Assembly: GCA_012719535.1 (NCBI GenBank)
Contig: JAAYAC010000084.1
Location: forward strand, 1-60,705
Direction of reading: 5' to 3'
Length of the DNA stretch: 60,705 bases
DNA from: Syntrophomonadaceae bacterium
Lineage (GTDB): Bacteria > Bacillota > Syntrophomonadia > Syntrophomonadales > Syntrophothermaceae
How positions within the stretch are numbered: position 1 is the stretch's first letter; every line of letters starts with the position of its first letter. The position numbers and the translations under genes are program-made. Positions 33,768-43,005 of the stretch are shown here, piece after piece. A model generated the notes under the pieces. It made no database searches. It was not told the origin of the DNA and was given only the letters and a program-made list of their open reading frames with translations.

Positions 33768-34247
33768 TTAGAAAACCACAATCAAAAATGATACCACCAT
33801 AGCTGCTCCGATAATAACCTTGGCCACCACTCCGGCGAAAATGCCGACCACCGTTCCCGTTCCGACTTGCAGCGCCTTTTCTATATCCTTCAGCTGCAGG
33901 TATTCCCCCACAACGGCTCCCAGCCACGGTCCAATGACAATTCCTAGGGGACCACCCCAAAAGATGCCCAGTATTCCACCGATGAACGCTCCCCATATTC
34001 CCGCCCGGCTAGAACCATAATACTTGGCCCCCAGTACCCCGGCCAGGTAATCTACCAGCACGGAAAGAATCGCCAGCCCGCCCATCACCGCAAGATACCC
34101 GGGACTCACGTGATGAAATCCTTCATACCACCCATACCCGGCGATGGCTAGAAAGATAAGTGGAATTCCCGGGACAATAGGCAGGAAGGTACCTGCCAGG
34201 CCAATCAACATTATCAGTATCACCGCCACCAGAACAGCAGTCTGCAC
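33768..34247 (-). CDS. DUF456 membrane protein
   Basis: About 159 residues with four to five hydrophobic helices and many glycines (GGILGIFWGGPLGIVIGPWLG), typical of DUF456, whose function is unknown. I chose GTG 34247 because GAGGGGG lies eight bases upstream. A TTG at 34280, overlapping the stop of the PLP-enzyme gene, is the alternative. It is the last gene before glnA in this minus-strand run. Confidence 0.8.
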   Translation of the reverse strand: MQTAVLVAVILIMLIGLAGTFLPIVPGIPLIFLAIAGYGWYEGFHHVSPGYLAVMGGLAILSVLVDYLAGVLGAKYYGSSRAGIWGAFIGGILGIFWGGPLGIVIGPWLGAVVGEYLQLKDIEKALQVGTGTVVGIFAGVVAKVIIGAAMVVSFLIVVF

Positions 34248-34276
34248 CAGACCAACCCCCTCTGCACCACTCCAAA

Positions 34277-35500
34277 TCAAGGCAAAACTTCCAGCATCTT
34301 TGCCAGGGCATAGCGCACGTGCTGGTAAGTAAGGCCCCCTTGCAGGTAGGCTGCAAACGGCTCCCGCCTGGGAGCATCACATGACAGTTCGATGGAAGAC
34401 CCCTGCACAAAAGTACCGGCCGCCATAATGATCGGTTCACGGTACCCCGGCATGGGAGCAAACTCCAGGGAAAGATCACTGTCAACCGGGGAACAAGACT
34501 GGATTACCTGACAAAATGCTTGCACCCGCTCAGCACTGCCCAGTCTTACCTCCTGAACGATGTCGCCCCGGGGCTCATCCCATCTAGGTGAAACCTCGTA
34601 ACCCAGCCTCTCCATCAGGCTAGCCGTAAGCACAGCTCCTTTCAAAGCCTCCCCCACTACATGAGGGGCTAGAAACAACCCCTGGTAGACAAGACGGTTG
34701 TCCCAAAGACTGGCCCCTACCTCCCTGCCCAGACCGGGGGCCGTCAACTGTTCAGCCACCTGCTCCACCAGTTCCCTTCTCCCGACCACATACCCCCCAG
34801 AAGGCGCCAGTCCTCCTCCAGGATTCTTAATAAGCGAACCTGCTATCAGGTCGGCTCCTACCCAGGTCGGCTCCCGGCGGGCGGTAAACTCTCCGTAACA
34901 GTTGTCGACCAGGCATACTGCGTGCGGGTTGGCGTTCTTGACCGTGCGGACCACTTCTGCGATATCATCCACCAGCAGGGCCGGCCGGGAGCTGTAACCG
35001 CGCGAGCGCTGAACAAGTACCACCCGCGTACTCTCTCCCACAGTTTTGCCCAGCTGTTCGATGTCCACTCTCCCGCCCGGCGTGAGAGGAAGTTCCCGGT
35101 ATACAACTCCCCTGCCGGTGAGAGTCCCCCTCCGTACACCGTCGCCGCCAATTACCCTGACCAGCGTGTCATAAGGCCGACCGGTCGCTGCCAGCAATTC
35201 ATCACCCGGTCCGAGTAACGCAAAAAGGCACAGAGATATGGCGTGAGTTCCGGAAACAATTTGCGAACGTACCACGGCTGCCTCGCCTTTAAATACTCCG
35301 GCGTATATTTCCTCCAACAGGTCGCGGCCCGCGTCATTATACCCGTAGCCGGTTGAAGAATTGAAGTGAAAATCTCTGACCCGGGCCTGGCGAAACACGT
35401 CCAGAACCCGGGCCTGGTTGACAAAAACCAGATCGTCAATCTGTTCAAACAGTTTTTTGGCGTCCCGTTCGGCTTTCAGCAGCAAACCAGGTAGGTTCAT
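34277..35500 (-). CDS. PLP-dependent methionine gamma-lyase family protein (aluminium-resistance type)
   Basis: 407 residues, fold-type I PLP enzyme of the family annotated as aluminium resistance/methionine gamma-lyase (YnbB in Bacillus). The PLP lysine is Lys225 in AGSLIKNPGGG, the cofactor-binding Asp is in VDNCYGEF (Asp199), and SGTHAISL (83-90) binds the phosphate. It overlaps hflX by 4 bases (ATGA). The hflX-ynbB-glnA order resembles the Bacillus region around glnR/glnA. The true substrate is uncertain; the aluminium-resistance name has weak support. Confidence 0.88.
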   Translation of the reverse strand: MNLPGLLLKAERDAKKLFEQIDDLVFVNQARVLDVFRQARVRDFHFNSSTGYGYNDAGRDLLEEIYAGVFKGEAAVVRSQIVSGTHAISLCLFALLGPGDELLAATGRPYDTLVRVIGGDGVRRGTLTGRGVVYRELPLTPGGRVDIEQLGKTVGESTRVVLVQRSRGYSSRPALLVDDIAEVVRTVKNANPHAVCLVDNCYGEFTARREPTWVGADLIAGSLIKNPGGGLAPSGGYVVGRRELVEQVAEQLTAPGLGREVGASLWDNRLVYQGLFLAPHVVGEALKGAVLTASLMERLGYEVSPRWDEPRGDIVQEVRLGSAERVQAFCQVIQSCSPVDSDLSLEFAPMPGYREPIIMAAGTFVQGSSIELSCDAPRREPFAAYLQGGLTYQHVRYALAKMLEVLP

Positions 35501-36789
35501 TGGCTGGTCTCGCCCTCCATGTAAGGTTTCAAATGATTTATCGTCTCCTGGTCACACCAGACCTCTACCCCGATACCATCTGGCCGGTTCTCCCTGACCA
35601 GCACCAGCGCCCGCTCGTGCAGGTAACCGAGCAGGTCTCCGCGGTGATATGGAATTAAGAAGCGTACTGCTTCTCGGGGACGGCCAACCATGTCGTCAAT
35701 GGCGTCCTTTAGTTCCGCGAGCCCCAGATATTGGCGGGCAGAAATAAACAAGATCCCGTCGTACTCCACGCGCAGCCTGTCCACTTCACCGACGGGCAGC
35801 AGGTCGACTTTATTGAAAACCATCAGGGTGGGATGGTTAGCGGCCCCGATCTCTCGCAAAACCTCCTCAACCGCCTCGATGCGTCTCTCAATACCAGGGC
35901 GGGAAACATCCACCACATGAACCAGCAGGTCAGCAAATAGAACTTCCTCGAGGGTGGCACGAAAAGCGGCAACCAGCTGGTGGGGCAGCTTGCGAATAAA
36001 GCCAACCGTGTCGGTGAGCACCACCTCGGTACCACACGGAGTGCGGAAGCCCCGCGCCTGCGGGTCCAGCGTGGCAAACAGCCGGTTGTCAATATAAGCC
36101 TCTTCACCGGTCAAGGCCTTGAGGAGTGTAGACTTTCCGGCATTGGTATACCCTACCAGGGCCACTACCGGCACCCGGTTCCTGGCGCGTTGCTTCCGCA
36201 CCAGCCCGCGGTGCTGCTTAATAGCTTCGATCCTAACCTCCAGCTCGCGGATACGGGCTTTCAAGCGCCGGCGCTCAAACTCCAGTTCTTTCTCCCCGGG
36301 GCCCCTGGTGCCAATGCCGCCTCCCAGGCGCGACAGGGATGTTCCCTTCCCGGTCAACCGGGGCAACAGGTACTTGAGCCGGGCCAGTTCCACCTGGAGT
36401 TTCCCTTCCCGGCTGTGCGCGCGCCCGGCGAAGATCTCCAGAATGACTGCCGCACGATCCAGAACCGGTCTGTCCAACGCTTCCTCCAGGTTACGGACCT
36501 GAACGGGCGACAGCTCGTGGTCAAACACCACTACCTCGGCTCCTGTTTCCTCCACCAGAACCGCCAGCTCGCGCAGCTTACCACTGCCAATGAAATAGCG
36601 GCCATCCGGCTGTTCCCGCGCCTGTATCGTTTGGCCGATCACCTCATCACCCCGGCTTCTTACCAGCTCGGCCAGTTCCTCCAGGCTTTCTTCCGCGGGG
36701 CTCGGCCGGCTATCTGTTCTCAAGTATATCCCCGGGGTTTTGTGTGTTGCCTTGAACTCCACCGCTACCAACCAGGCCTTCCTGGGCAT
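35497..36789 (-). CDS. hflX: Ribosome-splitting GTPase HflX
   Basis: 430 residues. An N-terminal ribosome-binding domain and coiled helix (to about 200), then the G domain with GYTNAGKST (213-221), DTVGFI (260-265) and NKVDLL near 337, and a C-terminal domain with HERALVL. The glycine-rich GGGIGTRGPGEKELE (156-170) is the HflX signature. It rescues stalled or heat-damaged 70S ribosomes in the cytosol. It starts four bases after the spoVK stop, with GGTGG inside the end of spoVK, and is coupled to the PLP gene. Confidence 0.96.
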   Translation of the reverse strand: MPRKAWLVAVEFKATHKTPGIYLRTDSRPSPAEESLEELAELVRSRGDEVIGQTIQAREQPDGRYFIGSGKLRELAVLVEETGAEVVVFDHELSPVQVRNLEEALDRPVLDRAAVILEIFAGRAHSREGKLQVELARLKYLLPRLTGKGTSLSRLGGGIGTRGPGEKELEFERRRLKARIRELEVRIEAIKQHRGLVRKQRARNRVPVVALVGYTNAGKSTLLKALTGEEAYIDNRLFATLDPQARGFRTPCGTEVVLTDTVGFIRKLPHQLVAAFRATLEEVLFADLLVHVVDVSRPGIERRIEAVEEVLREIGAANHPTLMVFNKVDLLPVGEVDRLRVEYDGILFISARQYLGLAELKDAIDDMVGRPREAVRFLIPYHRGDLLGYLHERALVLVRENRPDGIGVEVWCDQETINHLKPYMEGETSQ

Positions 36790-36792
36790 TTA

Positions 36793-37704
36793 TCAAACCA
36801 CCTTGCCGATGTCGGGTACATCGACATCTTCTATAGTGAGCAGTTCTTGTCTGGTCACCGCCGGTCGCTCGACCAAGCGCATTGCCTGCAACCGGACGGT
36901 CTTTTCCACCAGGTTTCTTACGTAGCGGGCATTGCCGCTATGGGCTTGACGGTTGCGATAAAACTGGGCCAACAGGTTCTTGAGCTTCCAGCGCGCCCGG
37001 CCGGACAAGAGGTATTCCCTTTCACTGAACATGTGGATGGCGATGTCAAACAGTTCCTCGCTGTTGTAGTCAGGAAATTCTATCTGAATGGGGAATCGCG
37101 AACGCAGACCGGGGTTGGATCTGAGGAAAAAGTCCATTTCATCCTGGTAGCCGGCCAGGATAACGACCAGGTTATCCCGGTAATCCTCCATGGCCTTGAC
37201 CAGCGTAGCTATGCTTTCCCGCCCGAAATCCTTGGAACCACCCTGGGCCAGGGTGTAGGCCTCGTCCACGAAGAGGATGCCTCCCTGGGCCTTTTTTATT
37301 TGTTCCCTGGTTTTCTGGGCGGTATGCCCGATATACTCTCCTACCAGGTCGGCACGCTCCACTTCCACCAGGTGTCCCTTGGGCAGGACTCCCAGCACTT
37401 GTAGTATATGTCCCAGTATTCTGGCCACGGTGGTCTTACCCGTTCCGGGGTTTCCTTTCATAATCATGTGCATGACGACCGGCTGCGTTTTCAGACTTGC
37501 TTCGCCCCGCTTTTTTTGTACCACGGCAAAGGCAGCCAGTTCCCAGACTGTCTTTTTTACCTCTTCCAGCCCGACGAGCCTTTCCAGTTCTGCAAACGAC
37601 CTGCGACAAGCAGCGTCGAGGGCGGGGTGAGGTAGGCCCTGCTCCGCCTTGAGGACAGACGCCGGGCTTCTGGGCTCTTCCGTAAACCTTAACGAGATTT
37701 CCAC
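36793..37704 (-). CDS. spoVK: Stage V sporulation protein K, CbbX-like AAA+ ATPase
   Basis: 303 residues. Walker A GNPGTGKTT is at 84-92, Walker B ILFVDEAYTL near 143-152, and an arginine-containing SRFPIQIEFPDY segment near 228. In Bacillus SpoVK is needed for spore maturation and lies beside hfq/hflX, as here. It starts at GTG 37704 with GGGAGAGTGG upstream. It acts in the mother cell. No promoter for a sporulation sigma factor was identified with confidence in the 114 bases between hfq and this gene. Confidence 0.93.
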   Translation of the reverse strand: MEISLRFTEEPRSPASVLKAEQGLPHPALDAACRRSFAELERLVGLEEVKKTVWELAAFAVVQKKRGEASLKTQPVVMHMIMKGNPGTGKTTVARILGHILQVLGVLPKGHLVEVERADLVGEYIGHTAQKTREQIKKAQGGILFVDEAYTLAQGGSKDFGRESIATLVKAMEDYRDNLVVILAGYQDEMDFFLRSNPGLRSRFPIQIEFPDYNSEELFDIAIHMFSEREYLLSGRARWKLKNLLAQFYRNRQAHSGNARYVRNLVEKTVRLQAMRLVERPAVTRQELLTIEDVDVPDIGKVV

Positions 37705-37791
37705 GGTCTCTTCACCACTCTCCCGGCCATTATGGGTTATTATATGAAAAACGGCCAGGAGTGGTGACGATCCTACTTGCCCCTTGTAACT

Positions 37792-37821
37792 ATAAATAGA
37801 ACCCGGGGGTTTCCCGGGTTA
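37792..37821 (-). terminator. Hairpin at the end of hfq
   Basis: AACCCGGG/CCCGGGTT form an 8-bp stem with a GGTTT-type loop. The hfq stop codon lies inside it. A weak T-rich tail (TTCTATTTAT) follows on the minus strand. Confidence 0.6.
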
Positions 37822-38067
37822 CTCTTCCTCGGCTTTCAGTTCTACGTTGAGGATGTTGACCGGCCTTACTGGTGCTATGGTGGAAATCGCATGCTTGTAA
37901 ACCATCTGTTGTCGCTGTTCCAGCTCTATTATGACGGTAAAGTTGTCGAACCCCTTTACCATACCCTTTATTTGAAAACCGTTAACCAGATACATGGTTA
38001 CCGGAATTCTTTCCTTTCTCAGTTGGTTTAAAAAAGCGTCTTGCAAGTTCAACTGGTTTTTACTCAT
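37819..38067 (-). CDS. hfq: RNA chaperone Hfq
   Basis: 82 residues. Proximal-face Gln is in LNLQD (Gln9), Sm1 covers about 18-50, and Sm2 contains the YKHA motif (57-60), whose K-H pair binds U-rich 3' ends. The acidic C-terminal tail (KAEEE) is short, as in other Firmicutes. It forms a hexamer that promotes small RNA-mRNA pairing. AAGGATGGGGG precedes ATG 38067. Directly downstream of miaA, the widely conserved order. Confidence 0.97.
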   Translation of the reverse strand: MSKNQLNLQDAFLNQLRKERIPVTMYLVNGFQIKGMVKGFDNFTVIIELEQRQQMVYKHAISTIAPVRPVNILNVELKAEEE

Positions 38068-38127
38068 TAAGAACGACCCCCATCCTTGTAATATATACTG
38101 TTGACGTAACCAAACCGTTTTGTTTCA

Positions 38128-39060
38128 TTATTCTACATGATTTTCCAGAGTCCTGCTAATGTAATCACAAATTTTTTCAACCAGGTATCCCGTTTCCTTA
38201 TATTCTGCCACATTAAACCACTTTATGCGGTCATCCTTGCGAAACCAGGTCATTTGTCGCTTCGCATAGCGGCGCGTCTCCTTCTTTATCGCCGCCACGG
38301 TTTCAGGCAGGGTCGTGTAGCCTTTCAGGTAGTGGAGAACCTGCCGGTAACCCAGGGCCTGCATGGAATTCAAAGGCAGATCATACCCACGGCGGTATAA
38401 TCCGGCTACCTCCTCCACCAATCCATCTTCGATCATCTTGTCCACCCTTTCCTCAATCCGCCGGTAAAGTTCCCGGCGTTCGGTAAACAGCCCTACCGCT
38501 GCCAGCCGGTAGGCATTGCGGTCTCTTACCTGAAATGAAGAGAAAGGAAGGCCGGTCACCTCGTAAACCTCGAGGGCCCTGATTATTCTCTTGCGGTCAC
38601 CTGGCTTGATCACCCGAGCTGCAGCAGGATCAACCCGTCTCAGCCTCTCGAATAGGGCTGCCAGGGACAGGTCGGCCTCTTCTTCCAGACGGCGCCGCAC
38701 CTCCCTCCGGCCCGGCATAGGCAGAAAATGGTAGTTGTCCACCACCGCCTGGTAGTACAGCCCCGTACCCCCTACCATGATGGGTAGAACCCCGCGCTGG
38801 TTGAGCTGCTGGATTAGCTCCCGGGCGGCTTGCTGGTAATCGGCCACCGTGTAGTTTACCCCGGGATCCACCAAGTCAAGCAGGTGGTGAGGCACCCTGG
38901 CCCTGTCCTGCGGTGAGGCCTTGGCCGTGCCAATATCCATTCCACGGTAAACCTGCATCGAGTCGCACGAAAGTATTTCCCCTCCCAACCTCTCCGCAAC
39001 CTCGAGGGCAATTTGCGTCTTTCCCACCGCGGTAGGACCTACTATGGCTGCCAGTTTCAA
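38128..39060 (-). CDS. miaA: tRNA dimethylallyltransferase
   Basis: 310 residues. P-loop GPTAVGKT lies about ten residues in, then the DSMQVYRGMDIGTAK substrate motif, VGGTGLYY and the R..YAKRQMTWFRKD tRNA-binding region near the end. It adds dimethylallyl to A37 of UNN-decoding tRNAs, the substrate for MiaB, whose gene is also in this window. I chose TTG 39060, with GAGGTG seven bases upstream, over a GTG at 39069 that overlaps that site. Confidence 0.96.
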   Translation of the reverse strand: MKLAAIVGPTAVGKTQIALEVAERLGGEILSCDSMQVYRGMDIGTAKASPQDRARVPHHLLDLVDPGVNYTVADYQQAARELIQQLNQRGVLPIMVGGTGLYYQAVVDNYHFLPMPGRREVRRRLEEEADLSLAALFERLRRVDPAAARVIKPGDRKRIIRALEVYEVTGLPFSSFQVRDRNAYRLAAVGLFTERRELYRRIEERVDKMIEDGLVEEVAGLYRRGYDLPLNSMQALGYRQVLHYLKGYTTLPETVAAIKKETRRYAKRQMTWFRKDDRIKWFNVAEYKETGYLVEKICDYISRTLENHVE

Positions 39061-39096
39061 AAACCACACCTCACAACACTTGTTTACGAATATAAG

Positions 39097-39888
39097 CTAT
39101 GGCTGATTCAAGGTGATTATGCCATAAGCCACCCGGCTGGACTCGCCCCCCCGAACATCATTTATCCCCAGGCGGGCAAACACCGGGCTTTCCCGCCGTT
39201 CCTTTACCACTACCCGTCGCCTGGCTACCCTGGTACCTTCCTCTACCGCTTCCCGGCTCAGGGGACTATGATCGGCAACTGAGCGCAGGGGAGATATGGC
39301 CTGGCTTTTCATCACCGGCACCTCAAACATGGGGTCGAAGTAGACAATGTCATAGGACTCCGAGGGTTGGGCTCGCAGGTAAGACAGGTGAGCGGCTTGA
39401 ACCACCTCAATGCGCCGGATGGCTTCCCCCAGCCAGGCCATGGGGGTCGTGTAGACCTTCATACCCCATTTCACAATGGGTGCGATAACCGGCGATGATT
39501 CCAGCCCCACAACCCGGCCAACGGCACCAGTGAGATAACTGGCTACGATAGCATCTGCCCCTAAACCCAGGGTGCAGTCCAAAAAGCTGTCCCCGGGGCG
39601 GAGCCCCACCAGCCGTTCCATTACGTCAACCGTTAGACCCTTCCGGTGCTGAGAGAGACGGTTCTTGGCCATGCTGGGATGAAAAAAGAATCTGCCGTTG
39701 GCCAGGTGCAGCACCGGTCCTTCCTCCTGCCATACCACCACTCCCTCCGCTCCGGTCGCCTTTCTAATGGTTTCCAGGCTGCGCCGCTGGCGCGGTACGT
39801 ACTCCCAACCGGTTTCTTCCAGGAAAGCGGCCAGGTCGGCCCCAACCCGACCCGCCTGGGTAGTAGTTACCACAATTTTTCCCTGCAT
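39097..39888 (-). CDS. RsmJ-like class I SAM methyltransferase
   Basis: About 263 residues. The SAM-binding motif FLDCTLGLGADAI lies near 106-118 and the catalytic-type DIVYFDPMFE near 183-192. The DPMF tetrad is shared with RsmJ, which methylates G1516 of 16S rRNA, and with Bacillus YpiP. The N-terminal 90 residues form a separate domain. The start is uncertain (ATG 39888 or TTG 39900); neither has an ideal site. It lies between mutL and miaA. Methylation of rRNA is inference. Confidence 0.8.
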   Translation of the reverse strand: MQGKIVVTTTQAGRVGADLAAFLEETGWEYVPRQRRSLETIRKATGAEGVVVWQEEGPVLHLANGRFFFHPSMAKNRLSQHRKGLTVDVMERLVGLRPGDSFLDCTLGLGADAIVASYLTGAVGRVVGLESSPVIAPIVKWGMKVYTTPMAWLGEAIRRIEVVQAAHLSYLRAQPSESYDIVYFDPMFEVPVMKSQAISPLRSVADHSPLSREAVEEGTRVARRRVVVKERRESPVFARLGINDVRGGESSRVAYGIITLNQP

Positions 39889-39913
39889 GCCTTGATACAA
39901 GTCCTTTCTTCCC

Positions 39914-41632
39914 CTATAATTTTCTTTTTAGCCTCCGTTCCATTTCGGCCGCGGTAAGGATTATCATGGCAGGCCGTCCGTGAGGGCAGTGGTGGTAGTT
40001 ATCAGTGGCCAGCCAGTTTTCCACCAAGGCTATCATTTCTGCCTGCTGCAGGGGGGTTCCCGCTTTTATAGCGCTCTTGCAAGCCATTAGAGCCAGCACC
40101 CGTTCTCCGGTGAGTAGGTCTTCCGGCCTGCCTTCCGCAAGCATTTCCAGCAGTTCTTCGACCACTTCCATTTCGCGGCCCTGAATAGATGGCGGGGCGC
40201 TCCGCACCACTACCGTGTTCTGGCCCAGGAGCTCAATCTTCAGGCCGAACTCGCGGCACGCTTCATGGTAGTCTTCCAGTACCTGTATTTTGCTCGCCGG
40301 CAGGTCAAAACTGAGTGGTACAGCCAGAGTTTGTGCAACCGGCACACCCCCTCCGGCCTTCAGTTTTTCGTACATCACCCGCTCATGGGCAGCATGCTGG
40401 TCAATCAACCACAGCTCTTCGCCTACTCCCACTAGTATATAGCTATTCAGCCACTGACCCAGCAGGCAAAATTCGTTACCCTTCTCAAGCGGCAGGCGCG
40501 CCAACGGCACCGCCGCCTCTCCCATCCACGGTAAAACCGTGGGCCCGGCGGGTCGGCGCCAGAGTTCGCGGCCCGGCCGGTATACCGGGTCCGGTTCGGC
40601 CACCACCGGCTCCGGCCCGGTTTCCATGCTCGACTGGTTAAGTGATACGCCCTGATTCACCAGTGTCGACCTGATGGCCTGCCGGATGACGTTAAAGACG
40701 GAACTTTCGTCCCTGAACCTGACTTCGGTTTTCTGCGGGTGAACATTGACATCCACCTGGGCGGGACTTAATTTCAGGAAGAGAACCGCCGCCGGAAATT
40801 CACGGCTCACCAGCAATCCCCGGTATGCCTCGTCCAGTGCCCTGAACAGGAGTGGGCTGCGCACCACCCTCCCATTAACCACAAATACCTGGTCCTTGCG
40901 GTTGCCCCGGGTAAATTGGGGTCGGGACACCATGCCCCATACCTCGACTTCATCATGGCGGTATGCAACGGTTATCATCCGTTCAACAAAATCACGACCC
41001 AAAATGCAGTGGATAACATCCTCCAGCCGCCCGCTACCCGGTGTTTTAAAAACGGTCCTTCTCTCATTGAGCAGGGTAAAGCTGATTGAGGGATGGGAGA
41101 AAGCTAAACGGGAAACCAGCTCGTAGATGCGGTTGGCCTCTGTCGTCTCAGATTTAAGGAATTTGCGGCGGGCAGGGGTGTTGAAAAACAGGTCCCGCAC
41201 CGTAACCTGCGTACCGCGTGGAAATCCCCGGGGGCCACTGGCGATAACCTTCCCACCCTCGATACGAACAAAACTCCCCTCGCCATCCCGGCAGGCCGTT
41301 ACCATCTCCACCCGAGCCACCGAGGCAATACTGGGCAAGGCCTCACCTCGAAAACCCAGGGTATGGATGTTGAAAAGATCCTCCTCCGAGCTGATCTTGC
41401 TGGTGGCATGGCGGGCAAAAGCCAGGTGGAGTTCTTCCGGCTCCATGCCCTGGCCGTTGTCGGTCACCTGTATCTGTTCGGTCCCCCCCTTAATGATGCT
41501 TATTTCTATTCGGGTACCGCCCGCGTCAATAGCATTCTCCACCAGTTCCTTAACCACCGAGGCGGGCCGTTCCACGACCTCCCCTGCAGCAATCTGGTTG
41601 ATGAGATTGTTCTCCAGCACGCGAATGGGCAT
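39914..41632 (-). CDS. mutL: DNA mismatch repair protein MutL (endonuclease type)
   Basis: 572 residues. The GHKL ATPase part has VENAIDAGG (31-39), TDNGQGM (57-63) and TLGFRGEALPSI (91-102). The C-terminal part carries the metal-dependent nicking motif DQHAAHERVMYE (411-422, form DQHA-x2-E-x4-E) and CPHGRP near the end, so this MutL nicks DNA itself, as in bacteria without MutH. The linker is short. Its ATG shares bases with the stop of the upstream HDAC-like gene (TGATG), so translation is coupled. Confidence 0.97.
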   Translation of the reverse strand: MPIRVLENNLINQIAAGEVVERPASVVKELVENAIDAGGTRIEISIIKGGTEQIQVTDNGQGMEPEELHLAFARHATSKISSEEDLFNIHTLGFRGEALPSIASVARVEMVTACRDGEGSFVRIEGGKVIASGPRGFPRGTQVTVRDLFFNTPARRKFLKSETTEANRIYELVSRLAFSHPSISFTLLNERRTVFKTPGSGRLEDVIHCILGRDFVERMITVAYRHDEVEVWGMVSRPQFTRGNRKDQVFVVNGRVVRSPLLFRALDEAYRGLLVSREFPAAVLFLKLSPAQVDVNVHPQKTEVRFRDESSVFNVIRQAIRSTLVNQGVSLNQSSMETGPEPVVAEPDPVYRPGRELWRRPAGPTVLPWMGEAAVPLARLPLEKGNEFCLLGQWLNSYILVGVGEELWLIDQHAAHERVMYEKLKAGGGVPVAQTLAVPLSFDLPASKIQVLEDYHEACREFGLKIELLGQNTVVVRSAPPSIQGREMEVVEELLEMLAEGRPEDLLTGERVLALMACKSAIKAGTPLQQAEMIALVENWLATDNYHHCPHGRPAMIILTAAEMERRLKRKL

Positions 41633-43005
41633 CAGAAAACCCTCTCTCGCTTAAGGCGGCAGTCATACTGGCGGTAGACATCGTCGACCCGGTCCTGAAG
41701 GTAGATGAAATCGAAACGACGGTCAGGGTTTGCTGTCATTTTTTCGTACAACTCCGTAGCATCCCGCTGGCAGTCGGGACAGCCCCGGAGCGGAACGCTG
41801 ATACAATACACCCGGCTGTTATCCCCCATCTGGTGAACAGCCTGCGAGTCTATGGTCCAGTATCCCGGGCAATCGGGACACATTCTCAAGGTCTCCTGCT
41901 GGTCCTCGTGGATGTAATCGGTATCATAGAAGATGCTGCGGTGGCGGGAGTAGAACTTCTCATACTTCTGCCGGGCCGCTGCTACCAGTGCATCCCGGTT
42001 ATCGAACACCGTGGTAAGTTCCTTGACAATCTGCTCCAATCTTTGCATTCTTTCCGGGCTTTCTTTGAACTTGCTCGCCTGGTAATCCGGTTCATACAGG
42101 TTGGAGTAGTCAATACCGGCCATGGCCATAATGATCCCCATATTTACATAGGGAAGTGCCGTTTCTACTGAGTACCCTCCCTCCAAAACGGCGATATCGG
42201 GGGCCAGTTTCTCATTGAGCGTGGCATATCCACGGGCGGAAAACCGCATATTGGCCAGGGGGTCGGTGTAGTGGTTGTCCTGACCCGCGGAGTTTACCAC
42301 CAGCTCGGGTTCAAACTTCTCCAAAACCGGTATGACCAGATTATCCAGCACGTAGTGGATACCGGCATCAGTCGTACCGGGGGGCAACGGTACGTTCAGG
42401 GTGGTTCCCAACGCCAGGGGACCCCCGATCTCGTTGGTGAACCCGCTGCCGGGGTAGAGAGTGCGCCCATCCTGGTGGAACGATATAAACAGAATGTCCG
42501 GGTCATGCCAGAATATGTCCTGCGTACCATCCCCGTGGTGGACGTCGGTATCCACGATAGCAATCTTCTTTAACCCGTATTTTTTGCGCAGGTATTCAAT
42601 CATTATCGGCTCGTTATTGATATTGCAGAACCCCCGGTTGCCATGGGATACCCGCATGGAATGGTGTCCAGGCGGCCTTACCAGAGCGAACCCGTTCCTC
42701 ACTTCCTTGTTCATCACTGCATCGGCGATAACCAGGGCACCACCCGCCGAAATCCGGTGCGCTTCAGTAATCTGCGCTTCGATGCTGGGCACGCAGAAAT
42801 GTACCCGGGCGATGTCCTTCAATTCCACCAACCGGGGTTGGTACTCGCGGATCTGAGGCAGGTCCATGACCCCTTCCTCAAACAGCTGGTCCCGGGTATA
42901 CAGGAGCCTTTCCTCCCTTTCGGGGTGAGTCGGGGATATCGCCCAGTCAAAAGCGGGGAAAAAGACTATTCCCGTTTGAGTTGGCCGCAATTCCGTCCCC
43001 CTCAT
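41632..43005 (-). CDS. HDAC-superfamily deacetylase with C-terminal Cys motifs
   Basis: 457 residues. The class II-like HDAC/acetylpolyamine amidohydrolase fold shows the His pair in PPGHHS (114-115), zinc ligands in DTDVHHGDGTQ (D154, H156), Asp243 in SAGQDNH and Tyr278 in EGGYS. From about 370 an extra 85-residue tail has two CPDC motifs (C376/C379 and C409/C412) that look like a zinc ribbon. Coupling at both ends is tight: TAATG with the hydantoinase-like gene and TGATG with mutL. AcuC-type, acetylpolyamine or other deacylase activity is possible; the substrate is unknown. Confidence 0.85.
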   Translation of the reverse strand: MRGTELRPTQTGIVFFPAFDWAISPTHPEREERLLYTRDQLFEEGVMDLPQIREYQPRLVELKDIARVHFCVPSIEAQITEAHRISAGGALVIADAVMNKEVRNGFALVRPPGHHSMRVSHGNRGFCNINNEPIMIEYLRKKYGLKKIAIVDTDVHHGDGTQDIFWHDPDILFISFHQDGRTLYPGSGFTNEIGGPLALGTTLNVPLPPGTTDAGIHYVLDNLVIPVLEKFEPELVVNSAGQDNHYTDPLANMRFSARGYATLNEKLAPDIAVLEGGYSVETALPYVNMGIIMAMAGIDYSNLYEPDYQASKFKESPERMQRLEQIVKELTTVFDNRDALVAAARQKYEKFYSRHRSIFYDTDYIHEDQQETLRMCPDCPGYWTIDSQAVHQMGDNSRVYCISVPLRGCPDCQRDATELYEKMTANPDRRFDFIYLQDRVDDVYRQYDCRLKRERVF

